The notes under the pieces were generated by a model. The model searched no databases and had not been told where the DNA came from. It saw only the letters and a program-made list of their open reading frames with translations. Shown here piece by piece: positions 50,357-58,148 of a DNA stretch of 64,000 nt. The position numbers were made by a program, and so were the translations under genes. The number at the start of each line of letters is the position of its first letter. Position 1 is the stretch's first letter. Location: NCBI RefSeq assembly GCF_000521605.1, contig NZ_CP006942.1, forward strand, positions 806,001 through 870,000. The letters run 5' to 3'. This DNA is from Mannheimia sp. USDA-ARS-USMARC-1261 (GTDB lineage Bacteria > Pseudomonadota > Gammaproteobacteria > Enterobacterales > Pasteurellaceae).

Positions 50357-50820
50357 TAGTTAAGAACCCTTGCAATTAACCCGTCATCATCATTAATAGC
50401 GGTGCGGGCATCTTGGTAAAGTTGGTTGGTCTTAACCTGATCACGACTTTCACCATTGGTTGCTCTGCTATGGATTTGTAAGCTACGGCACATTTGAATT
50501 TCACGTTTGTACAAATCTTCAATCACATAATGCAATGGATGCATTTTCATTGTGCCTGTATCTGTTTTTACCCAGCGGCGGGCTTGTGTAGCTAATTCTT
50601 TCTCGTAGTCATCAATTTCTACATATAATTTAGCGAGCTTTACCGCCCGTTGCTGATCAATAGGAGTCCAGCTATCTAAAGCTCGACTTGTAATAATACT
50701 TTCCCAATACCGCATCTCAATTTTTGTTAATTTTTGTGGTGGCTCGAGAGTTTTTTGTGCAGCTTGAGAGGCTAACATCTTAGCAGTCGAGCTATCAGCA
50801 CGTAACTTTCGTTTACTCAT
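50356..50820 (-). CDS. terS: Terminase small subunit (P27 family)
   Basis: 154 residues with a basic N-terminus and the P27-type pattern (MRYWESIITSRALDSWTPIDQQ, LARLYVEIDDYEKEL with K for R). It recognises packaging DNA. The stop and the terL start share TAATG. Confidence 0.88.
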   Translation of the reverse strand: MSKRKLRADSSTAKMLASQAAQKTLEPPQKLTKIEMRYWESIITSRALDSWTPIDQQRAVKLAKLYVEIDDYEKELATQARRWVKTDTGTMKMHPLHYVIEDLYKREIQMCRSLQIHSRATNGESRDQVKTNQLYQDARTAINDDDGLIARVLN

Positions 50821-50917
50821 AAAAGCCCTCCTAAAGTGTTAAAAAAGGGTAGAAAAACTGTAATAGCGATCCAACAGAGTTCCCGAAGCGGTATTCAGAG
50901 CTTTTAATCTGAACTTT

Positions 50918-51253
50918 TTACCCACCCCTCCCCAAGTTGAAAGGATGTTCAGGGTCAATCGGTAAACCGTTTTCATCGCAACCAATATAATTAACTTGTT
51001 TTAATTCTGCTTTTTGCTTTGTACTGTCGTGATGTAGCTTACAAAGCGATTGAAGATTTTTAGCATCAAAAAATAAATCTAAGTTACCTTTATGTGCTTT
51101 GATATGATCAACAACTGTTGCTGGTGTAAGCTTGCCATCTCTTTGACAAAATACACACAAAGGCTCTTTTGATAAATGATCTAAGCGTAATTGTTTCCAC
51201 GCTTTACGGTTATACAAATAATGCCAATCATCACGACTCATATATGCACTCAA
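50918..51253 (-). CDS. HNH endonuclease
   Basis: 111 residues with CVFCQRDG, VVDHIKAHKG and LQSLCKLHHDSTKQ, the zinc-HNH pattern. Phages with HK97-type terminases encode such an HNH protein beside terS, where it is needed for cos cleavage. M1 or M5 could be the start. Confidence 0.92.
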   Translation of the reverse strand: MSAYMSRDDWHYLYNRKAWKQLRLDHLSKEPLCVFCQRDGKLTPATVVDHIKAHKGNLDLFFDAKNLQSLCKLHHDSTKQKAELKQVNYIGCDENGLPIDPEHPFNLGRGG

Positions 51254-51365
51254 TAAAAAAGGCGAGCATTGCTTACCTTATAAAGTAATCACCACTATTG
51301 ATGTATCACGTACAACCAACAGCAATATCAACCACAATTATCATCACCACCCATCATACATAATC

Positions 51366-51650
51366 CTATTTGCTTAAATCTTCTGTTTGCCATTCACGAA
51401 TCTTATCAATTCGGTTCAAACACATATCACGCTCACGTTTGAGTATTACCGCATACTGTATGACATCACCATAAGTACGTCCGCTAAATGGCGTTTTATC
51501 CAAATGTGCTGTTAATGCTGCTGGTAATTGCGGGCAGGCTTTTACTTGTGGCTCATTACTTACGCAAGAACTCAATAACACCGCTAGGAGCATCGGCATT
51601 AAAAGTTTCACTATCTTTGATTTGTCTTGGAATAGATTTAATGATTTCAT
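51366..51650 (-). CDS. Rz1-like outer-membrane spanin lipoprotein
   Basis: 94 residues with a signal sequence and lipobox LLSSC (Cys29), and strong site AAGGAG before the start. It lies out of frame over the 3' end of the Rz-like gene (95 bp), as in lambda Rz/Rz1. It joins the inner-membrane spanin to fuse membranes at lysis. Confidence 0.82.
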   Translation of the reverse strand: MKSLNLFQDKSKIVKLLMPMLLAVLLSSCVSNEPQVKACPQLPAALTAHLDKTPFSGRTYGDVIQYAVILKRERDMCLNRIDKIREWQTEDLSK

Positions 51651-51906
51651 TTGTCTTACTCCTTACGTCTGATTCAGCTTTGCTTAGCTCAAGCGTTAGT
51701 TGTCTGTTATGTTCCACATCTGCTTTGAGTTGTGTGATTGTATTGCTCTGTGTACTAATCGTTTTCAAGTACGTTTCGATTTCGGTATTTAAGCTATCAA
51801 TCTTATTCGACTGATAGTAAATCCAACTACACAATCCAAAAACAATAACTACAACACCTATCGTACACAGCAAGAAAAATTTATTTAAACTGTCGCTAAT
51901 GCTCAT
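51556..51906 (-). CDS. Rz-like inner-membrane spanin
   Basis: 116 residues with one N-terminal membrane segment (about 8-30) and a periplasmic coiled coil (NKIDSLNTEIETYLKTIS, RQLTLELSKAESDVRS). The start MSISDS is preceded by GGTGG. Position after the endolysin and overlap with Rz1 support the call. Confidence 0.82.
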   Translation of the reverse strand: MSISDSLNKFFLLCTIGVVVIVFGLCSWIYYQSNKIDSLNTEIETYLKTISTQSNTITQLKADVEHNRQLTLELSKAESDVRSKTNEIIKSIPRQIKDSETFNADAPSGVIEFLRK

Positions 51907-52001
51907 ATCAACCACCATAACAAATAGTGGTGCGGTTTCGGGCTTTTATGTATATGCTTTCGCCATCTGTATCACTCGCTCCCAGTAACCGCACCAACTA
52001 A

Positions 52002-52601
52002 TTAGATACCACGCACGCTTTTAGCACCGAGATCGTAATAATCTTTAATTGATGTACCAAAGCCATCTTTTGTTGCAATACCTGTTTGAGCAAACTTAAT
52101 TGCATTGCCCGCACCTTTCAAGTGTGCCGCCATAAGTAATCCAGCTTTATGCTCAGCGTTGCCAACATAAATGCCTTTAACTGTCATTGTGCGTGCATTA
52201 CGATTCATTAGTTTGATAATAGCCTCATCCTGAACAGCCTGAGAATTCAGAAATGCTGACTTGCCTCCCTCCAAGTTCCAGAAGTCATTTTGTGCTAAAA
52301 ACCACTTATGATTTTTAGCATTTGAACCATTAGAGATCCCACTATTCAAAGATACTGCTTTTTTATAAGAGTCTGATTTTATAAGACCTACATCAACCAA
52401 TGCAGCCGCACCAAATTGATACGCACCTAAATAACCAAATTTATTTTCGATTTGGTAATTACTATTACTCTCACGTTTTGCTAATGCTAAAAGTAATGCT
52501 TTTGTTTGAGCAGACGTTAAACCTGTTACAGTTAATGATTTTAATGTTGTCATATTCGTTACCTTCTTAGCCATATCTACTACTAAACTAACCAATTTCA
52601 T
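52002..52601 (-). CDS. Predicted endolysin (lysozyme-like muramidase/transglycosylase)
   Basis: 199 residues. LLALAKRESNSNYQ places a catalytic-type glutamate (E44) ahead of FGYLGAYQFG, the pattern of lysozyme-like murein hydrolases. No signal peptide or SAR segment is clear, so release through a canonical holin is likely. The ATG abuts the holin stop with GGAG ten bases upstream. Confidence 0.75.
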   Translation of the reverse strand: MKLVSLVVDMAKKVTNMTTLKSLTVTGLTSAQTKALLLALAKRESNSNYQIENKFGYLGAYQFGAAALVDVGLIKSDSYKKAVSLNSGISNGSNAKNHKWFLAQNDFWNLEGGKSAFLNSQAVQDEAIIKLMNRNARTMTVKGIYVGNAEHKAGLLMAAHLKGAGNAIKFAQTGIATKDGFGTSIKDYYDLGAKSVRGI

Positions 52602-52955
52602 TTACTCATCTCCACGCTTCCCAACATTGATGTCATTAACTTCAATCTTCTTACGGATAAGAGCAAACAAAAACTCACGAATTTTTTCAGCACCGACAAA
52701 TCCAAGCATTCCGCCAATGAATGTAGATAGACTTTCTCCTGTACCAAAATGAGTTAATAACGACATACACGACAATGTAAGTGCTCCGCAAATAGCACCA
52801 TCTAATAAACGCTGACGATATGTGCTTTTAGCTTGTAAAAACCAAGCACGAAGCATAGACATAAAAAAAGCCATCACGAACCCCGTAATGGCATTATAAT
52901 TTTGTTGAATGTATGCAGTCACAATGAGCCATACACTCGGATCTTTATCTGGCAT
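52602..52955 (-). CDS. Holin
   Basis: 117 residues with three hydrophobic segments (about 20-38, 50-70, 76-92) and a charged C-terminal tail (RKKIEVNDINVGKRGDE). It resembles the lambda-family/LydA type holins. First gene after the late leader terminator, with GGAG before the start. Confidence 0.85.
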   Translation of the reverse strand: MPDKDPSVWLIVTAYIQQNYNAITGFVMAFFMSMLRAWFLQAKSTYRQRLLDGAICGALTLSCMSLLTHFGTGESLSTFIGGMLGFVGAEKIREFLFALIRKKIEVNDINVGKRGDE

Positions 52956-52980
52956 TTTTTACCATCTCCAAATTAAGAGC

Positions 52981-53015
52981 AATAAAAAGCCCCGACTGGA
53001 AAACCAATCAGGGCT
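52981..53015 (-). terminator. Late leader terminator (tR'-like)
   Basis: On the minus strand a 12-bp stem AGCCCTGATTGG/CCAGTCGGGGCT (one G-U, loop TTTT) is followed by TTTTTATT. It lies between the late promoter and the holin gene, so late expression should require Q. Confidence 0.9.
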
Positions 53016-53066
53016 ATAAAATTCACTCGGTGAACATCACTTACACGACGACCACCATATATTGAA

Positions 53067-53095
53067 ATGATAGGACAAGATGACAAGTTCGTCAA
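53067..53095 (-). promoter_or_regulatory. Late promoter pR'
   Basis: -35 TTGACG (53095-53090), 17-bp spacer, -10 TATCAT (53072-53067). The TGA of the -35 is the stop codon of the Q-like gene. Transcription runs left into the leader terminator about 50 bases on. Confidence 0.85.
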
Positions 53096-53604
53096 TACAT
53101 TATTTTGATATTTTTTGATTTTTCTTTACCTGTTCGAAGAAGAACGAAACCAGTTACCAACAGTTCGTGAATTATTGCTTTTGCTAACTTTAAGTCTTTT
53201 TCTACATTACGCTTAACTGTTTTTAAGCTAGGCACTCGAATATTTGACTTACCTGAACACGGTTGCATTTTTATTTCTCCGCAATTCTCACGCAATTTAA
53301 CCGATATAAAATTTACTGTACGCTTGTTTACATAATATGAAAATACAATGAAATGCAACAAACTGTCATTCTTCTTGAAGAATTGCTCAATGGTCTGACT
53401 AATCATCATACCTGTTTCATCATCGCACATTGGCTCACTTGGCTCTGACGGAATAGCAGATTGCATCAATTTAGCAATAATGTTTAAGCCGGGTTTATCA
53501 ATTCGACCGCTACGAATCCAAGCCCCCCATTTATACATATATTCATCAACAAACTCTTCCTGTTTATCTATTAGTGTTAATTCATTAAATTTACGCATTT
53601 CCAT
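53092..53604 (-). CDS. Q: Q-like late antitermination protein
   Basis: 170 residues with the Q-type N-terminal pattern YKWGAWIRSGRIDKPGLN and a basic C-terminal part with possible helix-turn-helix (PSLKTVKRNVEKDLKLAKAI). Position directly upstream of a promoter-terminator-lysis cassette is that of Q in lambdoid phages. It would bind at pR' and let polymerase pass the leader and internal terminators. Confidence 0.82.
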   Translation of the reverse strand: MEMRKFNELTLIDKQEEFVDEYMYKWGAWIRSGRIDKPGLNIIAKLMQSAIPSEPSEPMCDDETGMMISQTIEQFFKKNDSLLHFIVFSYYVNKRTVNFISVKLRENCGEIKMQPCSGKSNIRVPSLKTVKRNVEKDLKLAKAIIHELLVTGFVLLRTGKEKSKNIKIMY

Positions 53605-53956
53605 AATCCCTAATTTTTAAAATAATCATTCCGCCCTTTTTAAATCCTGCTGTAATCATTCTCTTATCGACTAAAATCTGATTGTGATCTTCTTCAATCA
53701 AACCGCCAATGGTTAATGCGTCCCATAAAGCCTTTTCTAGATTATCTGGGTCTCTTCGTCTTTTATCTGGATAATAAACCTGCAATACAGTCTGTACTGC
53801 ACCTTTAAATGGATCGAACTGTTTACAAATTTCAACTACCTGTTGTCGGAAGGCTTGTCCTTTCTCTGAAATATAATGTCTGCCGTTTCGGGTATGTCGC
53901 CAATAATGGTTTACACTTGGCGGATAGGGTAATGCAATTTCAAGCCAATCGCTCAT
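53591..53956 (-). CDS. rusA: RusA-family Holliday junction resolvase
   Basis: 121 residues. Acidic residues D69, D71 (RRRDPDNLEKALWDAL) and D90 correspond to the catalytic triad of E. coli RusA; the N-terminus LPYPPSVNHYWR is typical. It overlaps Q by 14 bp. Confidence 0.95.
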   Translation of the reverse strand: MSDWLEIALPYPPSVNHYWRHTRNGRHYISEKGQAFRQQVVEICKQFDPFKGAVQTVLQVYYPDKRRRDPDNLEKALWDALTIGGLIEEDHNQILVDKRMITAGFKKGGMIILKIRDYGNA

Positions 53957-54231
53957 AGCTTACCTTCAGCCTCTAATATATCTTGCGTTCTAAAAACAGC
54001 ATCAGCGTGAGCTTGTCTTACGAAATCATAGTCTAATATACGAGTACGGCGATCAATTTCATCATGGCAAGCAGAGCAGGCCCAAGCACCTCGTTTATCG
54101 CTCGGCTTTTTCGCAATGCCTGTATCCATACGATAATGAGCCAATACAGTTGTTTCAGGATTAAAATTACAAATTCCCGGCAATCTTACTTGGCACTCTC
54201 TGCCTTTCGCCTCTTTGCGTAAATTAGCCAT
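53953..54231 (-). CDS. YbcO family putative nuclease (DUF1364)
   Basis: 93 residues (start MANLRKEAKGRECQVRLPG, preceded by GAGAGGGTT). CQVRLPGIC, LAHYRM and ACSACHDEID form the His/Cys pattern of YbcO-type HNH-like nucleases, common next to rusA and Q in lambdoid phages. It overlaps the tiny gene upstream by 8 bp. Confidence 0.85.
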   Translation of the reverse strand: MANLRKEAKGRECQVRLPGICNFNPETTVLAHYRMDTGIAKKPSDKRGAWACSACHDEIDRRTRILDYDFVRQAHADAVFRTQDILEAEGKL

Positions 54232-54340
54232 TCCAACCCTCTCTATCTTTTCTGCCGAACCACTCAATAAAATAGAGTGTGCCGGCACAAACAACGACCA
54301 CTCCAACCGTGATTAAAATTAAAGTTAGTTCATCAATCAT
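54224..54340 (-). CDS. 38-residue single-span membrane protein
   Basis: MIDELTLILITVGVVVVCAGT, then LYFIEWFGRKDREGWNG. One membrane helix (about 5-25) with a charged tail. AGGTAGCAG lies before the ATG. Its TAA overlaps the ybcO start and its ATG overlaps the stop of the next tiny gene, so it looks translationally coupled. Function unknown. Confidence 0.65.
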   Translation of the reverse strand: MIDELTLILITVGVVVVCAGTLYFIEWFGRKDREGWNG

Positions 54341-54473
54341 TTCTGCTACCTTTATTCTTTTTTCTCTCATTCCATTTTTCTTGCTCTAATGCAGTTCGCT
54401 TTCCAATATAAAAAGCATTAATGAATAAACCGACAATAAAAATCCAATCCATTAAATTGTTACACTGGCTCAT
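54333..54473 (-). CDS. 46-residue single-span membrane protein
   Basis: MSQCNNLMDWIFIVGLFINAF, then YIGKRTALEQEKWNERKKNKG and SRND. One hydrophobic helix (about 9-23) and a basic tail. A strong site TAAGGAG lies nine bases before the ATG. It overlaps the 38-residue gene by 8 bp. Function unknown. Confidence 0.7.
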   Translation of the reverse strand: MSQCNNLMDWIFIVGLFINAFYIGKRTALEQEKWNERKKNKGSRND

Positions 54474-54513
54474 TTGTTATTCTCCTTAAATAAACCCCCC
54501 GAATTCGAGGGAA

Positions 54514-55146
54514 TTAACAAAATCCTATTAATTGATTTATTTTGTTGTCTAATTCCCATTCATTCTTGTAAATGTTACAAAGTGTTTCATTCCAAATTAC
54601 GCCGTACACCGTTTTGTAAACATCATTGAATTTTTCTTGGGGCATATTCGCAAATGAGATAGACCAGCGTTCTTTCATTGTGCCACCATCTTGTGTAGGT
54701 TTAATATCGTAAAAGCCAGCTTTTTTCATAACGTGATCGAGATAGGCTTCAAGGGTTTTCATTCCTTCATAATCCAATTTTGCTTCACGATTTGAACGTA
54801 CTTTGGCTAACACACGCTCTGCAATAGGCTTTGTTACATTCCGGTAGAGATTTTCATCATTTGCAGCAATGGCAATTTCTCTTGCGACAGCTTGTGCAAT
54901 CCATTCTTCCGCTTGAGTTAATACACTAAATTCAGGTTGCCAATATTCAAAACCAGCATCTAACAAAGCAAAAAACTTCTTATGGTGCTTATAATTTCTG
55001 TTATGGCTCATTGGTGTAATTTTTACCGCACAGCCAATAGGCAAACTCTTTAGCAAATTTCGGTCGTAATCTGTTTCAGCTACTACTGCACCATTGGCAT
55101 ATTTAACTGCGTGGATTACCGTCTTTTTCTGCTGTTTGCTCGCCAT
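54514..55146 (-). CDS. DUF1367 family phage protein
   Basis: 210 residues. The patterns NRNYKHHKKFFALLD and YEGMKTLEAYLDHVMKKAGFYD with FANMPQEKFNDVY are typical for the DUF1367 family found between Dam/ninB-like and rusA genes of lambdoid phages. A recombination accessory role has been guessed for the family but is not shown. Confidence 0.85.
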   Translation of the reverse strand: MASKQQKKTVIHAVKYANGAVVAETDYDRNLLKSLPIGCAVKITPMSHNRNYKHHKKFFALLDAGFEYWQPEFSVLTQAEEWIAQAVAREIAIAANDENLYRNVTKPIAERVLAKVRSNREAKLDYEGMKTLEAYLDHVMKKAGFYDIKPTQDGGTMKERWSISFANMPQEKFNDVYKTVYGVIWNETLCNIYKNEWELDNKINQLIGFC

Positions 55147-55628
55147 TCCAATGCTCCGAAATCATCAATATGAATATGTCGGATAACTTGCCCCATATTG
55201 CGATGCTTAGGGTCAAATATAGCCAAGTGATTGCCACGGCACACATCTGTCCATTTGTTGGTATCAGGACTTAAAAATTTAATACGGCCGCCAACAATAA
55301 AACGAATTTCCGTTGCTTTCTGTGTAATGAGATAGAACCATTCGGTGCTAATATCTACTGGTAGCAACATCACAACCAAACAGTTATAATTTTCAAATAA
55401 CTCAACTGCACGCTTGATAAAACTGAGCGGATCGCTAAATGGTGGATTTATAAAAATACGCTCGTTTTCTAGAGGATAGGTCAGAAAATTCATCTCCGGA
55501 GTAATGAACTTTTCACACTTGGCATTATGTGGTAATGCAGCTCCATCAACGGTAAAACCAAATTCATCATTGATTGGATTAAATACCGAAAGTGATGTTG
55601 GGTAAGTGTCTTTGTCAAAATCTGTCAT
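55116..55628 (-). CDS. Phage DNA N6-adenine methyltransferase (Dam type)
   Basis: 170 residues. The catalytic motif NPPF is at 61-64 and the rest follows the short phage Dam family (WTDVCRGNHLAIFDP). It lacks a large recognition domain, as usual for this family. It may protect phage DNA or mark origins; GATC specificity is the family default. Confidence 0.9.
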   Translation of the reverse strand: MTDFDKDTYPTSLSVFNPINDEFGFTVDGAALPHNAKCEKFITPEMNFLTYPLENERIFINPPFSDPLSFIKRAVELFENYNCLVVMLLPVDISTEWFYLITQKATEIRFIVGGRIKFLSPDTNKWTDVCRGNHLAIFDPKHRNMGQVIRHIHIDDFGALEWRANSRKRR

Positions 55629-56272
55629 TGCATTGCTCCTGCTCGTTTCTTTTCGTCTAAAATCCGCTGAATACGTGGATCTATTGGCACTTTCTTTTTC
55701 TCTTCAATCACTGGCTTTGGAGGTGGAATTTGTTCACCTCTCATAATCCGTTTTGCCACCTCTACTAACGCTTTTTCAGCTTGGTTGCGTAGTGTTTCAT
55801 CTTTCCAACTATGCTTGCGGTTACGCTCGTAGAGGTCGGTTAAAAGCCAATATTCGGCGTTTGAACGAAATTTAAAATTTTCGATTTCAGTAAACCCAAA
55901 AGCGGAAAAATGATTTAAACGCTTGAGTAATTGTTCCACATCTGGCAAGCCTAATTCGTGATAGTCAATCACATTGCACCACTGAATGAATTTACCGATA
56001 CTTGGTACAAAATCATCGGTTTTGGCTCGCAAACCTTTCATACCCTGTCTGACTTGCTCAACGGTTCTAATTCCATTTTCGGCAAAACCTAAAATCCATT
56101 GCTGCTTAGCCGTTGCGATTTGCTTTTCCGTCCAGTATTGGATACTTGGGCAACTGGCTGGCAACTGGTCGAAAATACGATCTACCAAGTTTTCAATCTC
56201 GCCCGACAATTTGCCATTCGGATTATTCGCCACCACAAGCGGTCGATTTTGTGCAGTGTTTTGCAGATTCAT
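55625..56272 (-). CDS. P: Replication protein P-like helicase loader
   Basis: 215 residues. Start MNLQNTAQNRP has GGAGGTGCTGTG before it and overlaps the O stop. The N-terminus with VDRIFDQLPASCPS and the central FIQWCNVIDYHELGLPD region match lambda P-type proteins that recruit DnaB. Adjacent to O. Confidence 0.85.
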   Translation of the reverse strand: MNLQNTAQNRPLVVANNPNGKLSGEIENLVDRIFDQLPASCPSIQYWTEKQIATAKQQWILGFAENGIRTVEQVRQGMKGLRAKTDDFVPSIGKFIQWCNVIDYHELGLPDVEQLLKRLNHFSAFGFTEIENFKFRSNAEYWLLTDLYERNRKHSWKDETLRNQAEKALVEVAKRIMRGEQIPPPKPVIEEKKKVPIDPRIQRILDEKKRAGAMQ

Positions 56273-57045
56273 CACAGCACCTCCGCCCACGCTTCCGGCG
56301 TATTCCATTCGGCTCGCATATTGTCTTTTGGTCGATGTTGCTTAGGTTGATCATCTTGCCATTTCCAATCTGCTTTAAAACCTATCCAGCCACGTTCAAC
56401 CGCAATCTCTACCGCCTGTTGAATGGGAATGCCTGCTTTGTCCGCTTCTCGCTGAAAGCCTTTCAATGCGGTTTCGGTAATCGGGGCTTTTTTGGCTTTG
56501 CGGTGTACGATAAAATCCTCCGCCAGTTTGCCTGTAATGCCGAATTGCTCAAGCAACACTAACACCGCAGATCTTTTCGCCTCGTGCGTGTGTGCGTTAA
56601 TACCCGTAAGGGTATTATTTGTAATATTTTTTTTAATAGTGTCTTTTGTAGAGTGCCAATTTTTGGTACTGGTACTAGTCCCATTTTTTGGCACTGGTTC
56701 AGAGGAATTTTTGGTACTAGTCCCATTTTTTGGCACTGGTTCAGAATCAACATCTTCAAACTCAAAATTAAGCGAAAACTCAGTAATTTCACCTTTTGAT
56801 TTGTACGTTTTAATTAGTAAAACCCGCTCCAATTCTGCCAAACAAGAAAATGCAGTTTTACGGTCTTTAATGCCACATTTATCCATAAATTGGCTCACAG
56901 AAATCTTGTCTGATTGCTTTTGCCAACCTGTGGTTTGTCTAGCAATTAACGCATAGCATTTAAAGGCATTACCAGAAATACGAGATAGAAATTCATCTAC
57001 AATCGCATTAGGCATTTGGAAGCTATTTGGAATAAATTTACTCAT
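56272..57045 (-). CDS. O: Replication initiator O-like protein
   Basis: 257 residues. The N-terminal winged-helix DNA-binding domain (FQMPNAIVDEFLSRISGNAFKCYALIARQTTGW with ISVSQFM) is typical of lambda O/phage Rep_O. The middle is low-complexity, with two copies of SEPVPKNGTSTKN encoded by iteron DNA, then KKNITNNT over an AT-rich stretch. The C-terminal half binds P. It starts 4 bp inside the antirepressor gene end. Confidence 0.9.
   Translation of the reverse strand: MSKFIPNSFQMPNAIVDEFLSRISGNAFKCYALIARQTTGWQKQSDKISVSQFMDKCGIKDRKTAFSCLAELERVLLIKTYKSKGEITEFSLNFEFEDVDSEPVPKNGTSTKNSSEPVPKNGTSTSTKNWHSTKDTIKKNITNNTLTGINAHTHEAKRSAVLVLLEQFGITGKLAEDFIVHRKAKKAPITETALKGFQREADKAGIPIQQAVEIAVERGWIGFKADWKWQDDQPKQHRPKDNMRAEWNTPEAWAEVL
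56605..56745. other. Candidate prophage replication origin inside O
   Basis: Four copies of TTTTTGG(C/T)ACT begin near 56659, 56685, 56708 and 56727, within two 33-bp direct repeats (56671-56703 and 56713-56745). Toward the 3' side of O an AT-rich stretch follows (56605-56645). Iterons then an AT-rich unwinding element inside O is the layout of lambda ori. Confidence 0.75.
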
Positions 57046-57752
57046 AACCCCACCGCCTTATCTTGTGTAAATTCACCGTTCCAGTTCTTCTTCATTGGTA
57101 ATTCGCCTTTGGTGTACCATTCATAGAGCTTTGCCGCGCCTTTGCGTAACAACACCGGCTTGTATGCCACAAATGGTTCTTTGCCATGAAGAGCTATTTC
57201 GGTAGTTTCTTCGGTTAAATAGCGATCTCGAGCATAAGCGGCAACACGCTTGGCATTAGCTGCTTCATAAAGCCAACTTTTACCAATAAGATATTCCCCA
57301 ATTTTGAGTGAGTTCACACCGTTCAAGCCTTTTACAAACTCAAAAGGTGAAATACCGTTGCGGAAATAGCTTTCCATCGAGGCAATCTGCACCGCTTGTT
57401 GTTGGTTCTGTTCGGCTAAATCCGCGGCCAAACGTAAGGCTTCGGGGAGGGTTTGAGGAATTTGCTGGCTCTCTCTTGCTTGCCAATAATCGACGAGCCT
57501 AGCGGTAAATTCAGGGCAAAGTTGAGCAACCACAATGTAAGTATCACGCTTGATTAGATGATACTCAGTAACGCTTTGCCCTAAATGATTTTTAACTTCC
57601 ACCAATGGTGTAAGTTGAATAATCCCCTTATCTTGTAAGCGTTCAATCGTTCTCTTTACAGAGTCGTGTCGTGCTTCCACAATTTCAGCAATTTCACGAC
57701 TACTCATCGTAATGCTTGATTTCTGTTCTGAAATATTTAATAATTGATTCAT
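57042..57752 (-). CDS. Phage regulatory protein, Rha domain plus antirepressor C-terminus
   Basis: 236 residues. The N-terminal Rha domain (MSSREIAEIVEARHDSVKRT, SVTEYHLIKRDTYIVV) is followed by a KilAC-like C-terminal part (YLIGKSWLYEAANAKRV, LRKGAAKLYEW). Such proteins act as antirepressors or regulators of phage development. Start MNQLLN follows AGGTAATTTCG. It is the second gene of the pR operon. Confidence 0.85.
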   Translation of the reverse strand: MNQLLNISEQKSSITMSSREIAEIVEARHDSVKRTIERLQDKGIIQLTPLVEVKNHLGQSVTEYHLIKRDTYIVVAQLCPEFTARLVDYWQARESQQIPQTLPEALRLAADLAEQNQQQAVQIASMESYFRNGISPFEFVKGLNGVNSLKIGEYLIGKSWLYEAANAKRVAAYARDRYLTEETTEIALHGKEPFVAYKPVLLRKGAAKLYEWYTKGELPMKKNWNGEFTQDKAVGL

Positions 57753-57775
57753 CGAAATTACCTTTCGTTGTTTAG

Positions 57776-57803
57776 TTTTAAAGAGCCACCGTTCCAGCGG
57801 TGG
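57776..57803 (-). promoter_or_regulatory. Hairpin plus boxA-like site after cro
   Basis: On the minus strand CCACCG-CTGGAA-CGGTGG is followed by GCTCTTTAAAA (57786-57776), a boxA-like word also present in the pL leader as GCTCTTTAACA. On the plus strand the same hairpin is followed by a T run, so it may also terminate rightward RNA. Confidence 0.5.
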
Positions 57804-57807
57804 TTTT

Positions 57808-58026
57808 TTATTTGCCTGAATTTCGTAAAACTGCCCAATCAACATCAGGGCGTAGCTCTTCACAAGTTACTTTCCCTTCTGTAAATTTTTCGATTTCCGG
57901 GCAACGCTCTGCAGGTACTTTAGTTTTAAACCACTGCTGTACGGCTTGTGGCTTAACTCCAAGTTGGCGAGCAATTTCAGACTGATTTAATTCTTTTAAT
58001 TTCGTAAGCACATTATTATCCCTCAT
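57808..58026 (-). CDS. cro: Cro-like repressor
   Basis: 72-residue helix-turn-helix protein. The segment QSEIARQLGVKPQAVQQW has almost the same recognition helix as CI (GVTPQAVQQW), so both should bind the same operators. It starts after GAGGG-type spacing from pR and is divergent from cI. Confidence 0.9.
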   Translation of the reverse strand: MRDNNVLTKLKELNQSEIARQLGVKPQAVQQWFKTKVPAERCPEIEKFTEGKVTCEELRPDVDWAVLRNSGK

Positions 58027-58055
58027 AAAAGTATTTCTTGTTTTTGCTTTAATAT

Positions 58056-58124
58056 ATGTTACAAGTTTAAGCTTCTTTTTACAAGTTATTCTTTAATTGA
58101 ATTTACAAGCTATCCTTGTAAAAT
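58056..58124. promoter_or_regulatory. Right operator region with three operators, pR and pRM
   Basis: Operators share TTACAAG-N5-CTTGTAA: OR3 TTTACAAG-CTATC-CTTGTAAA (58102-58122, perfect), OR2 TTACAAG-TTATT-CTTTAAT (58079-58097) and a weak OR1 (58059-58077). Leftward pR: TTGTAA (58084-58079), 17 bp, TAACAT (58061-58056). Rightward pRM: TTGAAT (58097-58102), 16 bp, TAAAAT (58119-58124), overlapping OR3. Confidence 0.7.
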
Positions 58125-58148
58125 GGCAGGGAATAAAGGGGGTGCATC

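Noticed and set aside
56099-56562. Plus-strand frames opposite O and P
   Set aside because: Overlap two well-supported replication genes and show no family resemblance.
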